This document shows positions 18,133 through 27,673 of a stretch of DNA of 64,000 nucleotides, one piece after another (within the stretch, counting starts at the first letter, position 1; each line of letters starts with the position of its first letter). Made by a program: the position numbers and the translations under genes. A model generated the notes under the pieces. The model worked only from the letters and a program-made list of their open reading frames with translations, was not told the DNA's origin and did no database searches. Location: contig NZ_JAGOID010000003.1 in assembly GCF_017995835.1 (NCBI RefSeq), positions 1-64,000 on the forward strand, written 5' to 3'. This DNA comes from Amaricoccus sp. Lineage in GTDB: Bacteria > Pseudomonadota > Alphaproteobacteria > Rhodobacterales > Rhodobacteraceae.

Positions 18133-18250
18133 GATGCGCCCGCAGTGACCGCCGCGGCGCGGTGGGGAGAGATTTCCGCCCGGCGCCGACGGCGTTAACC
18201 GGGCGCTAACGGCGACGGGCCAAGCCTCCGGCAACTCGAGCGAGGGGCGA

Positions 18251-19753
18251 ATGGTCGCGCGCGCCTACACGGTGGCATTTCAGGGCGTCGAGGCCCGGCT
18301 CGTCGAGGTGCAGTGCGCCATTTCCGCCGGGCTGCCCGCCTTCAACCTCGTCGGCCTGCCGGACAAGGCGGTTACGGAAGCCAAGGAGCGCGTCCGCGCC
18401 GCGATGACGGCCATGGGGCTGGCGCTGCCGGCCAAGCGCATCACCGTGAACCTCTCGCCCGCCGACCTGCCGAAGGAAGGCTCGCATTTCGACCTGCCCA
18501 TCGCGCTTGCCGTGCTTGCGGCGATGGAAGTGGCGCCGCGGGACGCGATCGAGCGGAACGTGGCGCTGGGGGAGTTGTCGCTCGACGGCTCGCTGGTCCC
18601 GGTGATCGGGGCGCTGCCCGCGGCCGTTGCGGCGGCGGAGGCCGATTGCGGGCTGATCTGCCCCGCGCCTTGCGGGCCGGAAGCGGCCTGGGTCGGCGCG
18701 GTGCAGGTGATTGCGCCGAAATCGCTCCTCGCGCTCGTCAACCACTTCACCGGGCGCGCGGCGCTCGCCCCGGCGCAGCCCGGCCTCGCCCCGCCCGGCG
18801 TCGCGCCACGCGATCTCGCCGACGTCAAGGGACAGGAAAAGGCCAAGCGCGCTCTGGAGATCGCCGCGGCGGGGCGGCACCACCTGCTGATGGTCGGGCC
18901 GCCCGGGTCGGGCAAGTCGATGCTGGCGGCACGGATGCCGGGGATCCTGCCGCCGCTGGAACCGGCGGAGGCGCTGGAAACCTCGATGATCCATTCGCTC
19001 GCCGGACTGCTGGCCGAAGGCGGCATATCGCGCGAGCGCCCGTTCCGGACACCGCACCACACCGCCTCGATGGCGGCGATCGTCGGCGGGGGCAAGGGCG
19101 CGAAGCCGGGGGAGATCAGCCTCGCCCACCACGGGGTGCTGTTCCTCGACGAGTTGCCCGAGTTCCCGCGGGCCGTGCTGGAGACGCTGCGCCAGCCGAT
19201 CGAGACCGGCGACGTGGTGGTGGCCCGCGCCAACGCCCATGTGCGCTACCCCTGCCGCTTCATGCTGCTGGCGGCGGCCAACCCCTGCCGCTGCGGGCAC
19301 CTCGCCGACGCCGCGCGGGCCTGCGCGCGGTCGCCCGATTGCGGGGCGGACTATCTCGGGCGCATCTCCGGGCCGCTGATGGACCGCTTCGACCTGCGGG
19401 TCGAGGCCCCGCAGGTCGCGGTCGAGGACCTCGCCGAGGCCGCCCCCGGCGAGCCGAGCGCGGCCGTCGCCGCCCGGGTGGCCCGCGCCCGCGAGACCCA
19501 GCGCACGCGCTATGCCGACATTCCGGGCGTCTCCGTCAATGCCGACGCCGAGGGTGACCTTCTGGACGCCGTGGCGGAGACCACGGAGGACGCCCGGAGG
19601 TTGCTCTCCGACGTTGCGCGCAAGTTCGGACTGTCGGCGCGCGGCTACCACCGGGTGATCCGGGTGGCGCGCACCATCGCTGACCTCGAGGATTCCGCCC
19701 CGGTCGAACGCCGCCACGTCGCCGAGGCGGTGGGCTACCGGCTCGCGTTCTGA
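18251..19753 (+). CDS. comM: YifB/ComM family Mg chelatase-like AAA ATPase
   Basis: AAA+ ATPase of 500 residues. The N-terminal 190 residues form the Lon-protease-like fold seen in the family (GLPAFNLVGLPDKAV). Walker A is GPPGSGKS near residue 217, Walker B is GVLFLDELPEF, and a Cys-rich insertion (NPCRCG through SPDCG) follows. The C-terminal Mg-chelatase lid ends AEAVGYRLAF. In naturally competent bacteria ComM is a hexameric helicase promoting branch migration during transformation. It is divergent from rpoH across 236 bp. Confidence 0.92.
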   Translation: MVARAYTVAFQGVEARLVEVQCAISAGLPAFNLVGLPDKAVTEAKERVRAAMTAMGLALPAKRITVNLSPADLPKEGSHFDLPIALAVLAAMEVAPRDAIERNVALGELSLDGSLVPVIGALPAAVAAAEADCGLICPAPCGPEAAWVGAVQVIAPKSLLALVNHFTGRAALAPAQPGLAPPGVAPRDLADVKGQEKAKRALEIAAAGRHHLLMVGPPGSGKSMLAARMPGILPPLEPAEALETSMIHSLAGLLAEGGISRERPFRTPHHTASMAAIVGGGKGAKPGEISLAHHGVLFLDELPEFPRAVLETLRQPIETGDVVVARANAHVRYPCRFMLLAAANPCRCGHLADAARACARSPDCGADYLGRISGPLMDRFDLRVEAPQVAVEDLAEAAPGEPSAAVAARVARARETQRTRYADIPGVSVNADAEGDLLDAVAETTEDARRLLSDVARKFGLSARGYHRVIRVARTIADLEDSAPVERRHVAEAVGYRLAF

Positions 19754-19861
19754 CCTCCGCCGGGCGGGCCGAGGCGCCGCGTCGAGGGAGCAAGAGCGGC
19801 GCCGTCTCGCCCGCGGCGCGCTGCACCGTCGCGCCAGCGGCGCCGTCTCCCCGTCCTTGGC

Positions 19862-20755
19862 TCAGCGGGTGAAGGCCGAGGTGAGGAAGGCGGCGGCGCG
19901 CCCGAGCGCCTTGTCGGCCTCGGGCAGGAAGCCGTGGTACATCTGCCAGACATGCGGCGTGCGGGCCCATTCGTCGTGGGTGACCGCGACGCCGTCGACC
20001 GCGAGGCGGGCCGCGAGCGCCCGCGCGTCGTCGCGCAGGACCTCGGCGCGGCTCGACTGGATAAACGCCGGCGGGCCGCCGGCGAAGCTGCCAAAGACCG
20101 GCGAGGCGCGCGGGTCGCGCGGATCGGCCGCGCCGAGATACTGATCGCGGATCTCGGCGAAGCGGCGCACCGGGATCAGCGCGTCCCGCCGCGCCAGGGC
20201 GCGCAGGGACGGCGCGGTCTGGGTCAGATCCACCCACGGGCTGAAGGCGACGACCGCGGCCGGTAGCGGACCGCCTTCGGAGAGCAGGCGATGGAGGAGC
20301 GCGAAGGCGAGACCGCCGCCGGCGCTGTCGCCGCCGAGCGCGATCCGGTTCGGCGCCGCGCCGGATGCGAGGAGCGCCGCCCAGGCCGCTGCGGCGTCCT
20401 CGAGCGCGGCGGGAAACGGGTGCTCCGGCGCGAGGCGGTAGTCTGGAAGCGCCGCGGCCGCGCCGGCGCCGCGCGCAAGCGTCGCGACCATTGCGACATG
20501 AGTGCGAGGCGAGCCGAGGCAATAGGCGCCGCCGTGCAGCCAGAACAGCACGCGTTCGCCCGCGATCGCGTCCACCCGCAGAGCAGGCGTCCGGCCGAGC
20601 GACGCTTCGCGGGGCAAGGCCCCGGCGGGGAGGGGAAAGATCGCGGCCTCGCGCTCCATGCGCGCGCGGGCGCGAGGAAAGTCGGTCTCGCGGGCAAGGT
20701 AGCGCTTCTCGCGCAGGCGGAGGATCAGGTCGACGGCGAGAAGCCGCAGGCTCAT
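19862..20755 (-). CDS. Alpha/beta hydrolase (hormone-sensitive-lipase-like esterase)
   Basis: Carboxylesterase of 297 residues in the HSL/acetyl-esterase family. The oxyanion motif [10 protein letters not shown] is near residue 73, and the nucleophile elbow GDSAGG is near residue 144. The catalytic Asp (in a RAEVLRDDA segment) and a C-terminal His complete the triad. It should hydrolyse short acyl esters in the cytoplasm. The ATG at 20755 overlaps the gshB stop by 4 bp, so it is translated with gshB; whether the two share a process is unknown. Confidence 0.87.
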   Translation of the reverse strand: MSLRLLAVDLILRLREKRYLARETDFPRARARMEREAAIFPLPAGALPREASLGRTPALRVDAIAGERVLFWLHGGAYCLGSPRTHVAMVATLARGAGAAAALPDYRLAPEHPFPAALEDAAAAWAALLASGAAPNRIALGGDSAGGGLAFALLHRLLSEGGPLPAAVVAFSPWVDLTQTAPSLRALARRDALIPVRRFAEIRDQYLGAADPRDPRASPVFGSFAGGPPAFIQSSRAEVLRDDARALAARLAVDGVAVTHDEWARTPHVWQMYHGFLPEADKALGRAAAFLTSAFTR

Positions 20756-21696
20756 CCCCGGCGGCGGCGCTCGATCGCCTCCCAGATCAGCGCCGCGACG
20801 TTTGTCCCGTCGAAGCGCTCGAGTTCCTGGATGCCGGTGGGCGAGGTTACGTTGATCTCGGTCAGCCAGTCGCCGATCACGTCGATGCCGACGAAGATCT
20901 GGCCCTTCTCGCGCAGGAGCGGGCCGATGCGGGCGCAGATCTCGCGGTCGCGCTCGGTCAGGCCGACCTGCATCGGCGTGCCGCCCGCGTGCATGTTGGA
21001 ACGGGTTTCCCCGTCGGCGGGCATGCGGTTGATGGCGCCGACCGGCTCGCCGTCGACAAGGATCACGCGCTTGTCGCCGGCGGAGACGGCGGGGAGGAAC
21101 TTCTGCGCGATCAGCGGCTCGCGGTTGATCCCGGCGAAAACCTCCCAGAGCGCGGTGAAGTTGCGGTCGTTCGAGTCGAGGCGGAACACGCCCGCGCCGC
21201 CGTTGCCATAGAGCGGCTTCAGGATGATGTCGCCGTGACGCGCCTTGAACGCCTTGAGGGTGGCGAGATCGCGGGCGATCATGGTGGGCGGCGTCAGGTC
21301 GGGGAAACCCAGCACCAGAAGCTTCTCGGGGTAGTTCCGCACCCAGAACGGGTCGTTGACCACCAGCGTCCCCGGCGCGAGCATGTCGAGCAGATGCGTC
21401 GTGGTGATGTAGCCCATGTCGAAGGGCGGATCCTGGCGCAGCCAGACCACGTCGAAGCCGGCGAGATCGACCACGGTTTCCTCGCCGAGCGTATAGTGAT
21501 CGCCCCTGACCCGGCGCACTTCGACCGGCCAGCCCCGCGCGGTCACGCGCCCCTCGTCGAGAGCGAGCCGGTCGGGGGTGTAATAGAAGAGGCGGTGCCC
21601 ACGCGCCTGAGCCTCCTCCATCAGGCGGAAGGTCGAGTCGGCGGCGATGTTGATCGTGGCGATCGGGTCCATCTGGACGGCGACGTTCAGGCCCAT
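20752..21696 (-). CDS. gshB: Glutathione synthase
   Basis: ATP-grasp ligase of 314 residues that joins gamma-glutamylcysteine to glycine, the second step of glutathione synthesis. The start [19 protein letters not shown] is characteristic. ATP-grasp elements are [14 protein letters not shown] (glycine-rich loop) and [14 protein letters not shown] near the end. Length is normal. It is the first gene of a unit with the esterase. The gene for glutamate-cysteine ligase is not in the window. Confidence 0.95.
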   Translation of the reverse strand: MGLNVAVQMDPIATINIAADSTFRLMEEAQARGHRLFYYTPDRLALDEGRVTARGWPVEVRRVRGDHYTLGEETVVDLAGFDVVWLRQDPPFDMGYITTTHLLDMLAPGTLVVNDPFWVRNYPEKLLVLGFPDLTPPTMIARDLATLKAFKARHGDIILKPLYGNGGAGVFRLDSNDRNFTALWEVFAGINREPLIAQKFLPAVSAGDKRVILVDGEPVGAINRMPADGETRSNMHAGGTPMQVGLTERDREICARIGPLLREKGQIFVGIDVIGDWLTEINVTSPTGIQELERFDGTNVAALIWEAIERRRRG

Positions 21697-21866
21697 GGGC
21701 GCGCTCCGCGGTTCTGGCGGCGGCAGTCATGGCCGACCCGCCCCGCAGGCGCAAGCGCGTCCGCGCAACGCACGAGGTGACGCGACGGAGATTCCGTGAC
21801 AGGCTCGGTCGCGTTGCGACGTCGGAGAGACCCTTGACCCCCGAACCCGGAGGCGCGGCTCGCGGG

Positions 21867-22538
21867 ATGAATCGGCCGCCCCCGCCGCGCGGCAGCTACC
21901 GCCGCGAAGGCCCGGGCCTCGAGTTCGATCGCGTGTCGTTCTTCTCCGACGCGGTCTATGCGATCGCGATGACGCTGCTCGTCGTCGAGCTCACGCCCCC
22001 CGATATCGTGACCTCCGATCCGCTGATCCTGATCGACGCGATCCTCGAGACCTGGACGCACATCTTCGGCTTCTTCCTCGGGTTCCTGCTTCTCGGGCGG
22101 TACTGGCTCGCGCACCACGATTTTTTCGCTACCCTGCGCAGCGTCGACCGCACGCTCATCTCCATCAACCTCGTCTACCTCGCATTCGTCGCCTTCATGC
22201 CCTATGCGGTCGCGATGATAAGCGAGCACGAGAGCAACCCCATAGCCTTCGCAATCTTCGCGATCTGCATGGCGATCATCAGCGGGCTCGAAGTGATCAT
22301 GTACGCCATCGCGGTCCGGCGTGGTCACATGCGCCGGGAGCTGTCGCCCGAGGCGGTTCGCTTCGGCTATCTCGCCGCCGGCGTTCCGGTGCTGATCATG
22401 CTGCTCTCGGTGCCGCTCGCGGCCATCGGCACGACGCTCGCGCTCCTCTCCTGGCTGGTGCTGATCCCGCTCGGCGCGCTGATGCACCGCCGGGTGCCGG
22501 ACGAATTTCGCCATCCCGGCTCGGACGAGGTGAATTGA
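21867..22538 (+). CDS. TMEM175 family (DUF1211) membrane protein
   Basis: Membrane protein of about 223 residues with six hydrophobic segments. The RVSFFSDAVYAIAMTLLVVEL block contains the FSD motif of the TMEM175 potassium-channel family, whose bacterial members form tetramers and conduct K+. The frame is open back to an ATG at 21729, but the upstream 46 residues are basic and low in similarity to the family, so 21867 was chosen. GGAGG lies 13 bases before it, further than usual. It is divergent from gshB. Confidence 0.8.
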   Translation: MNRPPPPRGSYRREGPGLEFDRVSFFSDAVYAIAMTLLVVELTPPDIVTSDPLILIDAILETWTHIFGFFLGFLLLGRYWLAHHDFFATLRSVDRTLISINLVYLAFVAFMPYAVAMISEHESNPIAFAIFAICMAIISGLEVIMYAIAVRRGHMRRELSPEAVRFGYLAAGVPVLIMLLSVPLAAIGTTLALLSWLVLIPLGALMHRRVPDEFRHPGSDEVN

Positions 22539-22594
22539 CGTCCTCGTCCGGACTGCTAGCTCATGGGCAAGCGATACGGACGGAGAAGCAGGAC

Positions 22595-22894
22595 ATGGCG
22601 ACACGAACCAAGAGCGAAGATGCCGAGACCCCGGCCGGAACCGAAACGAGTGGAGGAGACGCGTTGTCCGAGGAACTCACGGCCCTGAAGGCCGAGGTGC
22701 GTGCGCTGGGCGACCGGCTGAAATCGACCGAGGTCGCCGCGGTGGAGCGGGCGAAGTCCCTCGCTGGCGACCTTGGCGCCGAACTGAAGCGGTACGAGGA
22801 GGACATCGCCGCCGAGGCCCGCGCCAACCCTTGGCGGAGTCTCGGCATCGCCGCACTCGCCGGGTTCGTGCTCGGCCTGATCCTGCGGCGCTGA
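22595..22894 (+). CDS. DUF883/YqjD-like inner-membrane protein
   Basis: A 99-residue protein with a long charged helical N-terminal part and one C-terminal membrane helix after the ANPWRSLGIAALAGFVLGLIL segment, the DUF883 (ElaB/YqjD) signature; family members anchor ribosomes to the inner membrane in stationary phase in E. coli. The ATG at 22595 follows GGAG. It overlaps the next gene by one base (TGATG) and is coupled to it, like yqjD-yqjE. Confidence 0.8.
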   Translation: MATRTKSEDAETPAGTETSGGDALSEELTALKAEVRALGDRLKSTEVAAVERAKSLAGDLGAELKRYEEDIAAEARANPWRSLGIAALAGFVLGLILRR

Positions 22895-23376
22895 TGCTCT
22901 GGCAGGCGCTGCGCCTTCTGCAGGCGGCGGCGAGCCGGCGCCTGCACCTTTACGGCGACCATGCGCGCGCCCGCGCCAGCCATATCGCGCTGCTCGCGGC
23001 GTTCGGGCTGTCGACGCTCGTCTTTCTGCTCGTCCTCGTGACGGTGGCGCTGGCGCGACGCATCGGCACGCTCGAGGCGCTGGGCGTCATGGCCGGTCTC
23101 TCGGCGTTGGGGACGGTGATCGTGTTGCTTCTGATGCGTGCGGAAGCGCGTCGTCACGCCGAGTTGCTGGCGCGGCAGCAGGAACGCGACCAGCGGATGG
23201 TGCAGGCGGCGCTCCTCAGCGCCGCGCCGACCGCGATCCGGGGGGGCGGGGGCCTCCTGGCTGCGGCGGCCGGGCTCCTGACCGCCGTCACGCTGTTTCG
23301 GCGGCGTCGTCGTCGGGACGACCGCCGGGGCCATGCCGACGACGACGCGACGACGCGCCGGCCGCGCCGCCGCTGA
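22894..23376 (+). CDS. YqjE-like phage-holin-family membrane protein
   Basis: A 160-residue membrane protein with two closely spaced helices (about residues 30-50 and 60-82) after an amphipathic start, and an arginine-rich C-terminus. Position directly after a DUF883 gene with a TGATG overlap supports the YqjE (putative holin superfamily) assignment. Despite the family name it is not expected to be lytic. Function is unknown; a membrane-stress role shared with its partner is inferred. Confidence 0.65.
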   Translation: MLWQALRLLQAAASRRLHLYGDHARARASHIALLAAFGLSTLVFLLVLVTVALARRIGTLEALGVMAGLSALGTVIVLLLMRAEARRHAELLARQQERDQRMVQAALLSAAPTAIRGGGGLLAAAAGLLTAVTLFRRRRRRDDRRGHADDDATTRRPRRR

Positions 23377-23467
23377 GAGCCACGGCCTGCGATTCCCGGT
23401 GAGATGCGCAAAGCGCCGCGGGCCCGGGCGGAGCGAGGCAAGGGGCTGAAAATGCGTGGTTTTATCT

Positions 23468-23500
23468 GGCTGGAATGCGGCTGGAAGCCGGCTGGAATCA
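23468..23500 (+). repeat. Three 11-bp tandem repeats
   Basis: GGCTGGAATGC, GGCTGGAAGCC and GGCTGGAATCA stand head to tail with an exact 11-bp period, in the 175-bp space between the YqjE-like gene and the convergent transporter gene. The last unit also forms a short GGCTG/CAGCC hairpin followed within 8 bases by TTTTT, so it may double as a weak terminator for the plus-strand pair. Confidence 0.55.
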
Positions 23501-23551
23501 GCCTTGCCACTTTTTAGGGATTCGAGAAGGCTTCGATGCTGAGTCAGGGAG

Positions 23552-24586
23552 TCAGGAACCCGGGCCGTTGGTATGAGATCCGCCGTCACTTCGCGTCGGC
23601 TCTGGATCCTGCGGGCGCTCGGTTCCGGAAAGCCGCAGGAGCGTTCCGATGCGCGGGTAGGTTCCGGCGACGTAACGGGTCATCGTCTGCAACACCGGCC
23701 GGTTTCGCGAGACGTTGGGCCGCTCCTCCCGCAGCACGACGAAGAGGCCCGAGGCGATGATGATCGCGGCGCCGATGGCGGTGTTGCGGTCCGGCGTCTC
23801 GTGGAAGAAAACCGCGCCGTAAAGCGCGGCCCAGAGGATCTGGGAGTATTGCATCGGCGCGACGACGACGGCGCGTCCTCGGCGATAGGCGGCGATGAGG
23901 CACATGGCGCCGCAGAAGCCGAGCGCGGCGATCATCGCCATGCCGCCGAGATGCAGCGCCGGCATCGGCCGATAGACGAAGGGCAGGGCGCAGGCCATGA
24001 CGAGGAAGTTCGCCATCATCGGATAGAGGAGCAGGACGGCGCTGCGCTCCTCGCCGCCGATCTTGCGGATGATCACGGCGGCGAAGGCCGAGAAGACCGC
24101 CGCCGCCAGCGCCGCGAGGTGGCCGGCCGTGAAGGCCGTGTCCCCCGGCTGGAGGACGACGATGACGCCGGCGAGGCCGGCGAGCACGGCGAGGCCGCGC
24201 CGCCAGCCCACGGTCTCGCCGAGCACCGGGATGGCGAGGATGGTGATGAGCAGCGGCGCCGCGAAGATGATCGCATAGGTCTGCGCCATGGGCAGCACCG
24301 AGAAGGCATAGAAGGCGCAGGTGGTGGTCACCATCGCCGAGGCGGTGCGCAGGCCTGTCCAGAGGGGCCGGCGCGGGCGCAGGTTCGCCTCCTCGCGGTC
24401 GCGCATCAGCATGACCGCGACGATCGGGAAGCCGAAGAGCGTGGAGAAGAACACGATCTGGAACGGCGAATACGCGCCGCCGAGGAACTTCACCACGACG
24501 TCGTGGGTCGAGTAGATCGCGAAGGAGGCGAGCGCATAGAGCGCGCCCCTGGCGTTGACGCTGCGGGGGGCCGCCGGGGCCCTCAT
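23552..24586 (-). CDS. DMT family transporter (EamA)
   Basis: Ten-helix drug/metabolite transporter of 344 residues, formed of two EamA repeats; the second begins near FTAGHLAALAAAVFSAFAAVI. Family members export small metabolites. An uncommon hydrophilic tail of about 50 residues follows the last helix. It starts 10 bp after the leuB stop and is probably co-transcribed, but the substrate is not evident. Confidence 0.85.
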   Translation of the reverse strand: MRAPAAPRSVNARGALYALASFAIYSTHDVVVKFLGGAYSPFQIVFFSTLFGFPIVAVMLMRDREEANLRPRRPLWTGLRTASAMVTTTCAFYAFSVLPMAQTYAIIFAAPLLITILAIPVLGETVGWRRGLAVLAGLAGVIVVLQPGDTAFTAGHLAALAAAVFSAFAAVIIRKIGGEERSAVLLLYPMMANFLVMACALPFVYRPMPALHLGGMAMIAALGFCGAMCLIAAYRRGRAVVVAPMQYSQILWAALYGAVFFHETPDRNTAIGAAIIIASGLFVVLREERPNVSRNRPVLQTMTRYVAGTYPRIGTLLRLSGTERPQDPEPTRSDGGSHTNGPGS

Positions 24587-24596
24587 CGCGTCGGCG

Positions 24597-25709
24597 TCAC
24601 ATGCTGGCGTCGAGGGCGGCGAGGATCGCGTCGCCCATCTGGCGCGTGTCGGCCGGCGTACCGCCGGAATCGCCCATGATGTCGGGGGTGCGCACGCCGT
24701 CCGTCAGCACCCGCTCGACCGCTGCCTCGAGCCGGTCAGCCTCCGCGCCCGCCTCGAAGGAGTAGCGCAGCGCCATGGCGAAGCTGAGGATGCAGGCGAT
24801 CGGGTTCGCCAGCGTCTTTCCGGCGATGTCAGGCGCCGAGCCGTGGACGGGCTCGTACATGGCGCGGCGTCGGCCGGTCTTCGGGTCGGGCGCGCCCAGT
24901 GAGGCGGAGGGCAGCATCCCGAGCGAGCCGGTCAGCATGGCGGCGACGTCGGAGAGCATGTCGCCGAAGAGGTTGTCGGTGACGATGACGTCGAACTGCT
25001 TGGGCGCCCGGACGAGCTGCATCCCGCCGGCGTCGGCGAGCATGTGGCTGAGCTCGACGTCCGCGAAGCGGGCCTTGTGGGTGGCGGTGACGACCTCGTT
25101 CCAGAGGACGCCCGACTTCATCACGTTGCGCTTCTCCATCGAGCAGACGCGGTTGGCGCGGACGCGGGCGAGTTCGAAGGCGACGGCGGCGATGCGTTCG
25201 ATCTCGAACGTGTCGTAGACCTGCGTGTCGATGGCACGCTTCTGGCCGTCGCCGAGGTCGGTGATCGTCTTCGGTTCGCCGAAGTACACGCCCCCGGTCA
25301 GCTCGCGGACGATGAGGATGTCGAGCCCCTCGACCAGCTCCCGCTTGAGCGAGGAGAAATCGGCGAGCGCGTCGAAGCACTTGGCCGGGCGCAGGTTCGC
25401 GAAGAGCTCCATGTCCTTGCGCAGGCGCAGGAGGCCCGCCTCGGGCCGGACGTCGTAGGGCACCCCGTCCCATTTCGGTCCGCCGACGGCGCCGAGCATG
25501 ACGGCGTCGACCTCGAGCGCGCGCGCCATGGTGGCGTCGGAGATGGCGGCGCCGTGGGCGTCGTAGGCGCAGCCGCCGACGAGATCCTCCTCGACGTCGA
25601 AGACGAGGCCGCGCTTCTCGCCCATCCAGTCGACGATGCGGCGCACCTCGCGCATGACTTCGGGGCCGATCCCGTCGCCGGGCAGGATGAGGAGGCTGCG
25701 GTGGGTCAA
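24597..25709 (-). CDS. leuB: 3-isopropylmalate dehydrogenase
   Basis: NAD-dependent oxidative decarboxylase of leucine synthesis, 370 residues. Substrate- and metal-binding blocks seen are [37 protein letters not shown] and [11 protein letters not shown], plus the NAD-binding [13 protein letters not shown]. It lies downstream of leuD, with an exonuclease/phosphatase gene between, an order common in Rhodobacterales. leuC is not next to leuD here. Confidence 0.96.
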   Translation of the reverse strand: MTHRSLLILPGDGIGPEVMREVRRIVDWMGEKRGLVFDVEEDLVGGCAYDAHGAAISDATMARALEVDAVMLGAVGGPKWDGVPYDVRPEAGLLRLRKDMELFANLRPAKCFDALADFSSLKRELVEGLDILIVRELTGGVYFGEPKTITDLGDGQKRAIDTQVYDTFEIERIAAVAFELARVRANRVCSMEKRNVMKSGVLWNEVVTATHKARFADVELSHMLADAGGMQLVRAPKQFDVIVTDNLFGDMLSDVAAMLTGSLGMLPSASLGAPDPKTGRRRAMYEPVHGSAPDIAGKTLANPIACILSFAMALRYSFEAGAEADRLEAAVERVLTDGVRTPDIMGDSGGTPADTRQMGDAILAALDASM

Positions 25710-25805
25710 GGGAGGATCCTCGCGGTTTTGTCCGGGGCCTAGCCCCGGGCGCGACGCGGGTCAAGCCGCGCGAAAAGGCCGCTCCAGCGGGGCGCGCCGC
25801 GGGCT

Positions 25806-26942
25806 CTAGCGCAGGGCAGCGTGGGGTAGCGGGCCGATCTGGATGTCGGCCCAGACGAGACCATGCGCCGGGGTGTCCTCGGGCGGCGCGCCGGGCGGGA
25901 TCTCCGGCCAGTCGACGCCGGCGGCCAGGACGCGGAGCGAGGCGTCGGGCAGGACGTAGTCGACCCGGAGGTTGCCCGGTCCGGGGGCGTCGCGCCAGTC
26001 GGCCGTGTCGAGCGCCGGCGGGCCGGACTGGCCGGCGTTGGCGCCCCCTTGTTCAACCGCGGCCTTCGACGCGCGATCGCTGGAGGGTTCGGGATCCTGC
26101 AGGCGGGGGTGGGCAAGGAGAGCGCGGATCGCCGCATGCTCGCCGGCGCCGTCGAAGGGGTCGAGGTTCAGGTCAGCGAGGAGCACGACGGGCTCCGCCG
26201 TCGCGGGCGCCACCCGGCCGGCGTCATCGGCAAACGCCACGCCATCGAGATAGAGCGACCAGAAGCGGATCTCGTCGGCGTTGCGCAGGCGGTTGCGGCC
26301 TTCCGGCCCGTCGAAGAGCGGCGGCGTCGGATGCGCGGTGAGAACGTGGAAGCGGCTGCCGTCGGGGAGCATCACCGGCACGTCCCAGTGCGCGCGCGAC
26401 GACAGACGGGCCTCCGGCGGCAGGAACGGCTTCGCGTCGGCGCGGGCGGGGAGACGCGCGTCGGGGAGGGCTTGCCACGGGAAAGCGCGAAAGGTGCGGG
26501 CCGCCTCGATTGGCAGCCGCGACAGGATGGCGATGCCGCCGTGGCCGGGGAACTTGCCCCAACCGTGGCCGTCGCCCCAGCCCGTCGCCTTGCCGTCGCC
26601 GTCGAGATCCCGGCCCGAGGGGACGCCGGCGTTGACCGGCGGCGCGAAGCGGTGGGGATAGTCGACGCCCTGCGGCCCGTCCGCGAGGCAGGCGACAAAA
26701 GCATCGAGCGCGAAGCCGCGAAGGTCGTGGTCGAACTGCTGGAGGACGAGGACATCCGGCCGTGCCGCCCGGATCGCGGCGATGGCGGCTCGGGCCTTCG
26801 GCCCCGGCTCCGCGAGCAGCTCCTGGAGGAGAAGCCCCGGTCCGTCGCGTGAGAGATCGACGTTGTAGGTCGCCACACGCAGCGTCTCCGCGCCGGCGGG
26901 CGCTGCTAGGAAAAGGGCGAGAAGAAGGATGAGGCGGCGCAC
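25806..26942 (-). CDS. Endonuclease/exonuclease/phosphatase family exported protein
   Basis: A 378-residue EEP-fold protein. A signal peptide covers about residues 1-18 (ending PAGAE). The fold's metal and phosphate residues appear in RVATYNVDLS, LLADLNLDPFD and the C-terminal RVDYVLPD. It is likely a periplasmic phosphoesterase; whether it cuts nucleic acid or other phosphoesters is not shown. It is placed between leuD and leuB, with gaps of 47 and 96 bp, with no obvious metabolic link to leucine. Confidence 0.82.
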   Translation of the reverse strand: MRRLILLLALFLAAPAGAETLRVATYNVDLSRDGPGLLLQELLAEPGPKARAAIAAIRAARPDVLVLQQFDHDLRGFALDAFVACLADGPQGVDYPHRFAPPVNAGVPSGRDLDGDGKATGWGDGHGWGKFPGHGGIAILSRLPIEAARTFRAFPWQALPDARLPARADAKPFLPPEARLSSRAHWDVPVMLPDGSRFHVLTAHPTPPLFDGPEGRNRLRNADEIRFWSLYLDGVAFADDAGRVAPATAEPVVLLADLNLDPFDGAGEHAAIRALLAHPRLQDPEPSSDRASKAAVEQGGANAGQSGPPALDTADWRDAPGPGNLRVDYVLPDASLRVLAAGVDWPEIPPGAPPEDTPAHGLVWADIQIGPLPHAALR

Positions 26943-26989
26943 CGGGCGACTCTGGCCGCCCGGTCGTTAAGCCGCGGTTAAGCCCGGGG

Positions 26990-27604
26990 TCAGCTCGCGG
27001 CGAGCCAGGGGGTCGCGGCGCGCTGCCGGGCCTCGTAGGCGTCGATGTCGGCCGCCTTTTCCATGGTCAGGCCGATGTCGTCGAGGCCGTTCAGCAGGCA
27101 GTGCTTGCGGAAGGGGTCGACGTCGAAGGAAGCCGTGCCGCCGTCCGGGCCCTTGATGGTCTGGCTCTCGAGGTCGATGCTGAGGGTGGCGTTGGCGCCG
27201 CGCTCGGCGTCGTCCATCAGCTTCTCGAGGATCTCGGGCGAGACGACGATGGGCAGGATGCCGTTCTTGAAGCAGTTGTTGTAGAAGATGTCGGCGAAGC
27301 TCGTCGAGATCACGCAGCGGATGCCGAAGTCGAGCAGCGCCCAGGGCGCATGCTCGCGCGACGAGCCGCAGCCGAAGTTGTCGCCGGCGACAAGGATCTT
27401 TGCGTTCCGGTATGCCGGGCGGTTCAGCACGAAATCGGGGATCTCGGCGCCCTGGTCGTCGTAGCGCATCTCGAAGAACAGGCTCTTGCCGAGACCGGTG
27501 CGCGCGATGGTCTTCAGGAACTGCTTGGGGATGATCATGTCGGTGTCGACGTTGATCAGCGGCAGCGGCGCGGCCACGCCCTCGAGCTTGTTGAACTTGT
27601 CCAT
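26990..27604 (-). CDS. leuD: 3-isopropylmalate dehydratase small subunit
   Basis: Small subunit of isopropylmalate isomerase, 204 residues, which completes the active site of LeuC. Signature segments are [31 protein letters not shown] and [16 protein letters not shown]. The ATG at 27604, preceded by GGAGG, begins the usual MDKFNKL; the frame extends 18 codons upstream without support. The catalytic large subunit gene leuC is not adjacent. Confidence 0.95.
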   Translation of the reverse strand: MDKFNKLEGVAAPLPLINVDTDMIIPKQFLKTIARTGLGKSLFFEMRYDDQGAEIPDFVLNRPAYRNAKILVAGDNFGCGSSREHAPWALLDFGIRCVISTSFADIFYNNCFKNGILPIVVSPEILEKLMDDAERGANATLSIDLESQTIKGPDGGTASFDVDPFRKHCLLNGLDDIGLTMEKAADIDAYEARQRAATPWLAAS

Positions 27605-27673
27605 CGGAGCCTCCGTTTCGACCGCGGCCTTATGCGCCGGCGCGCGCAACGAGTCCATCCCGCCTGCCCGCTC

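Noticed and set aside
18200..18215. TTAA-like pair near the comM start as a CtrA site
   Set aside because: GTTAACC and GCTAACG do not fit the TTAA-N7-TTAA spacing well enough.
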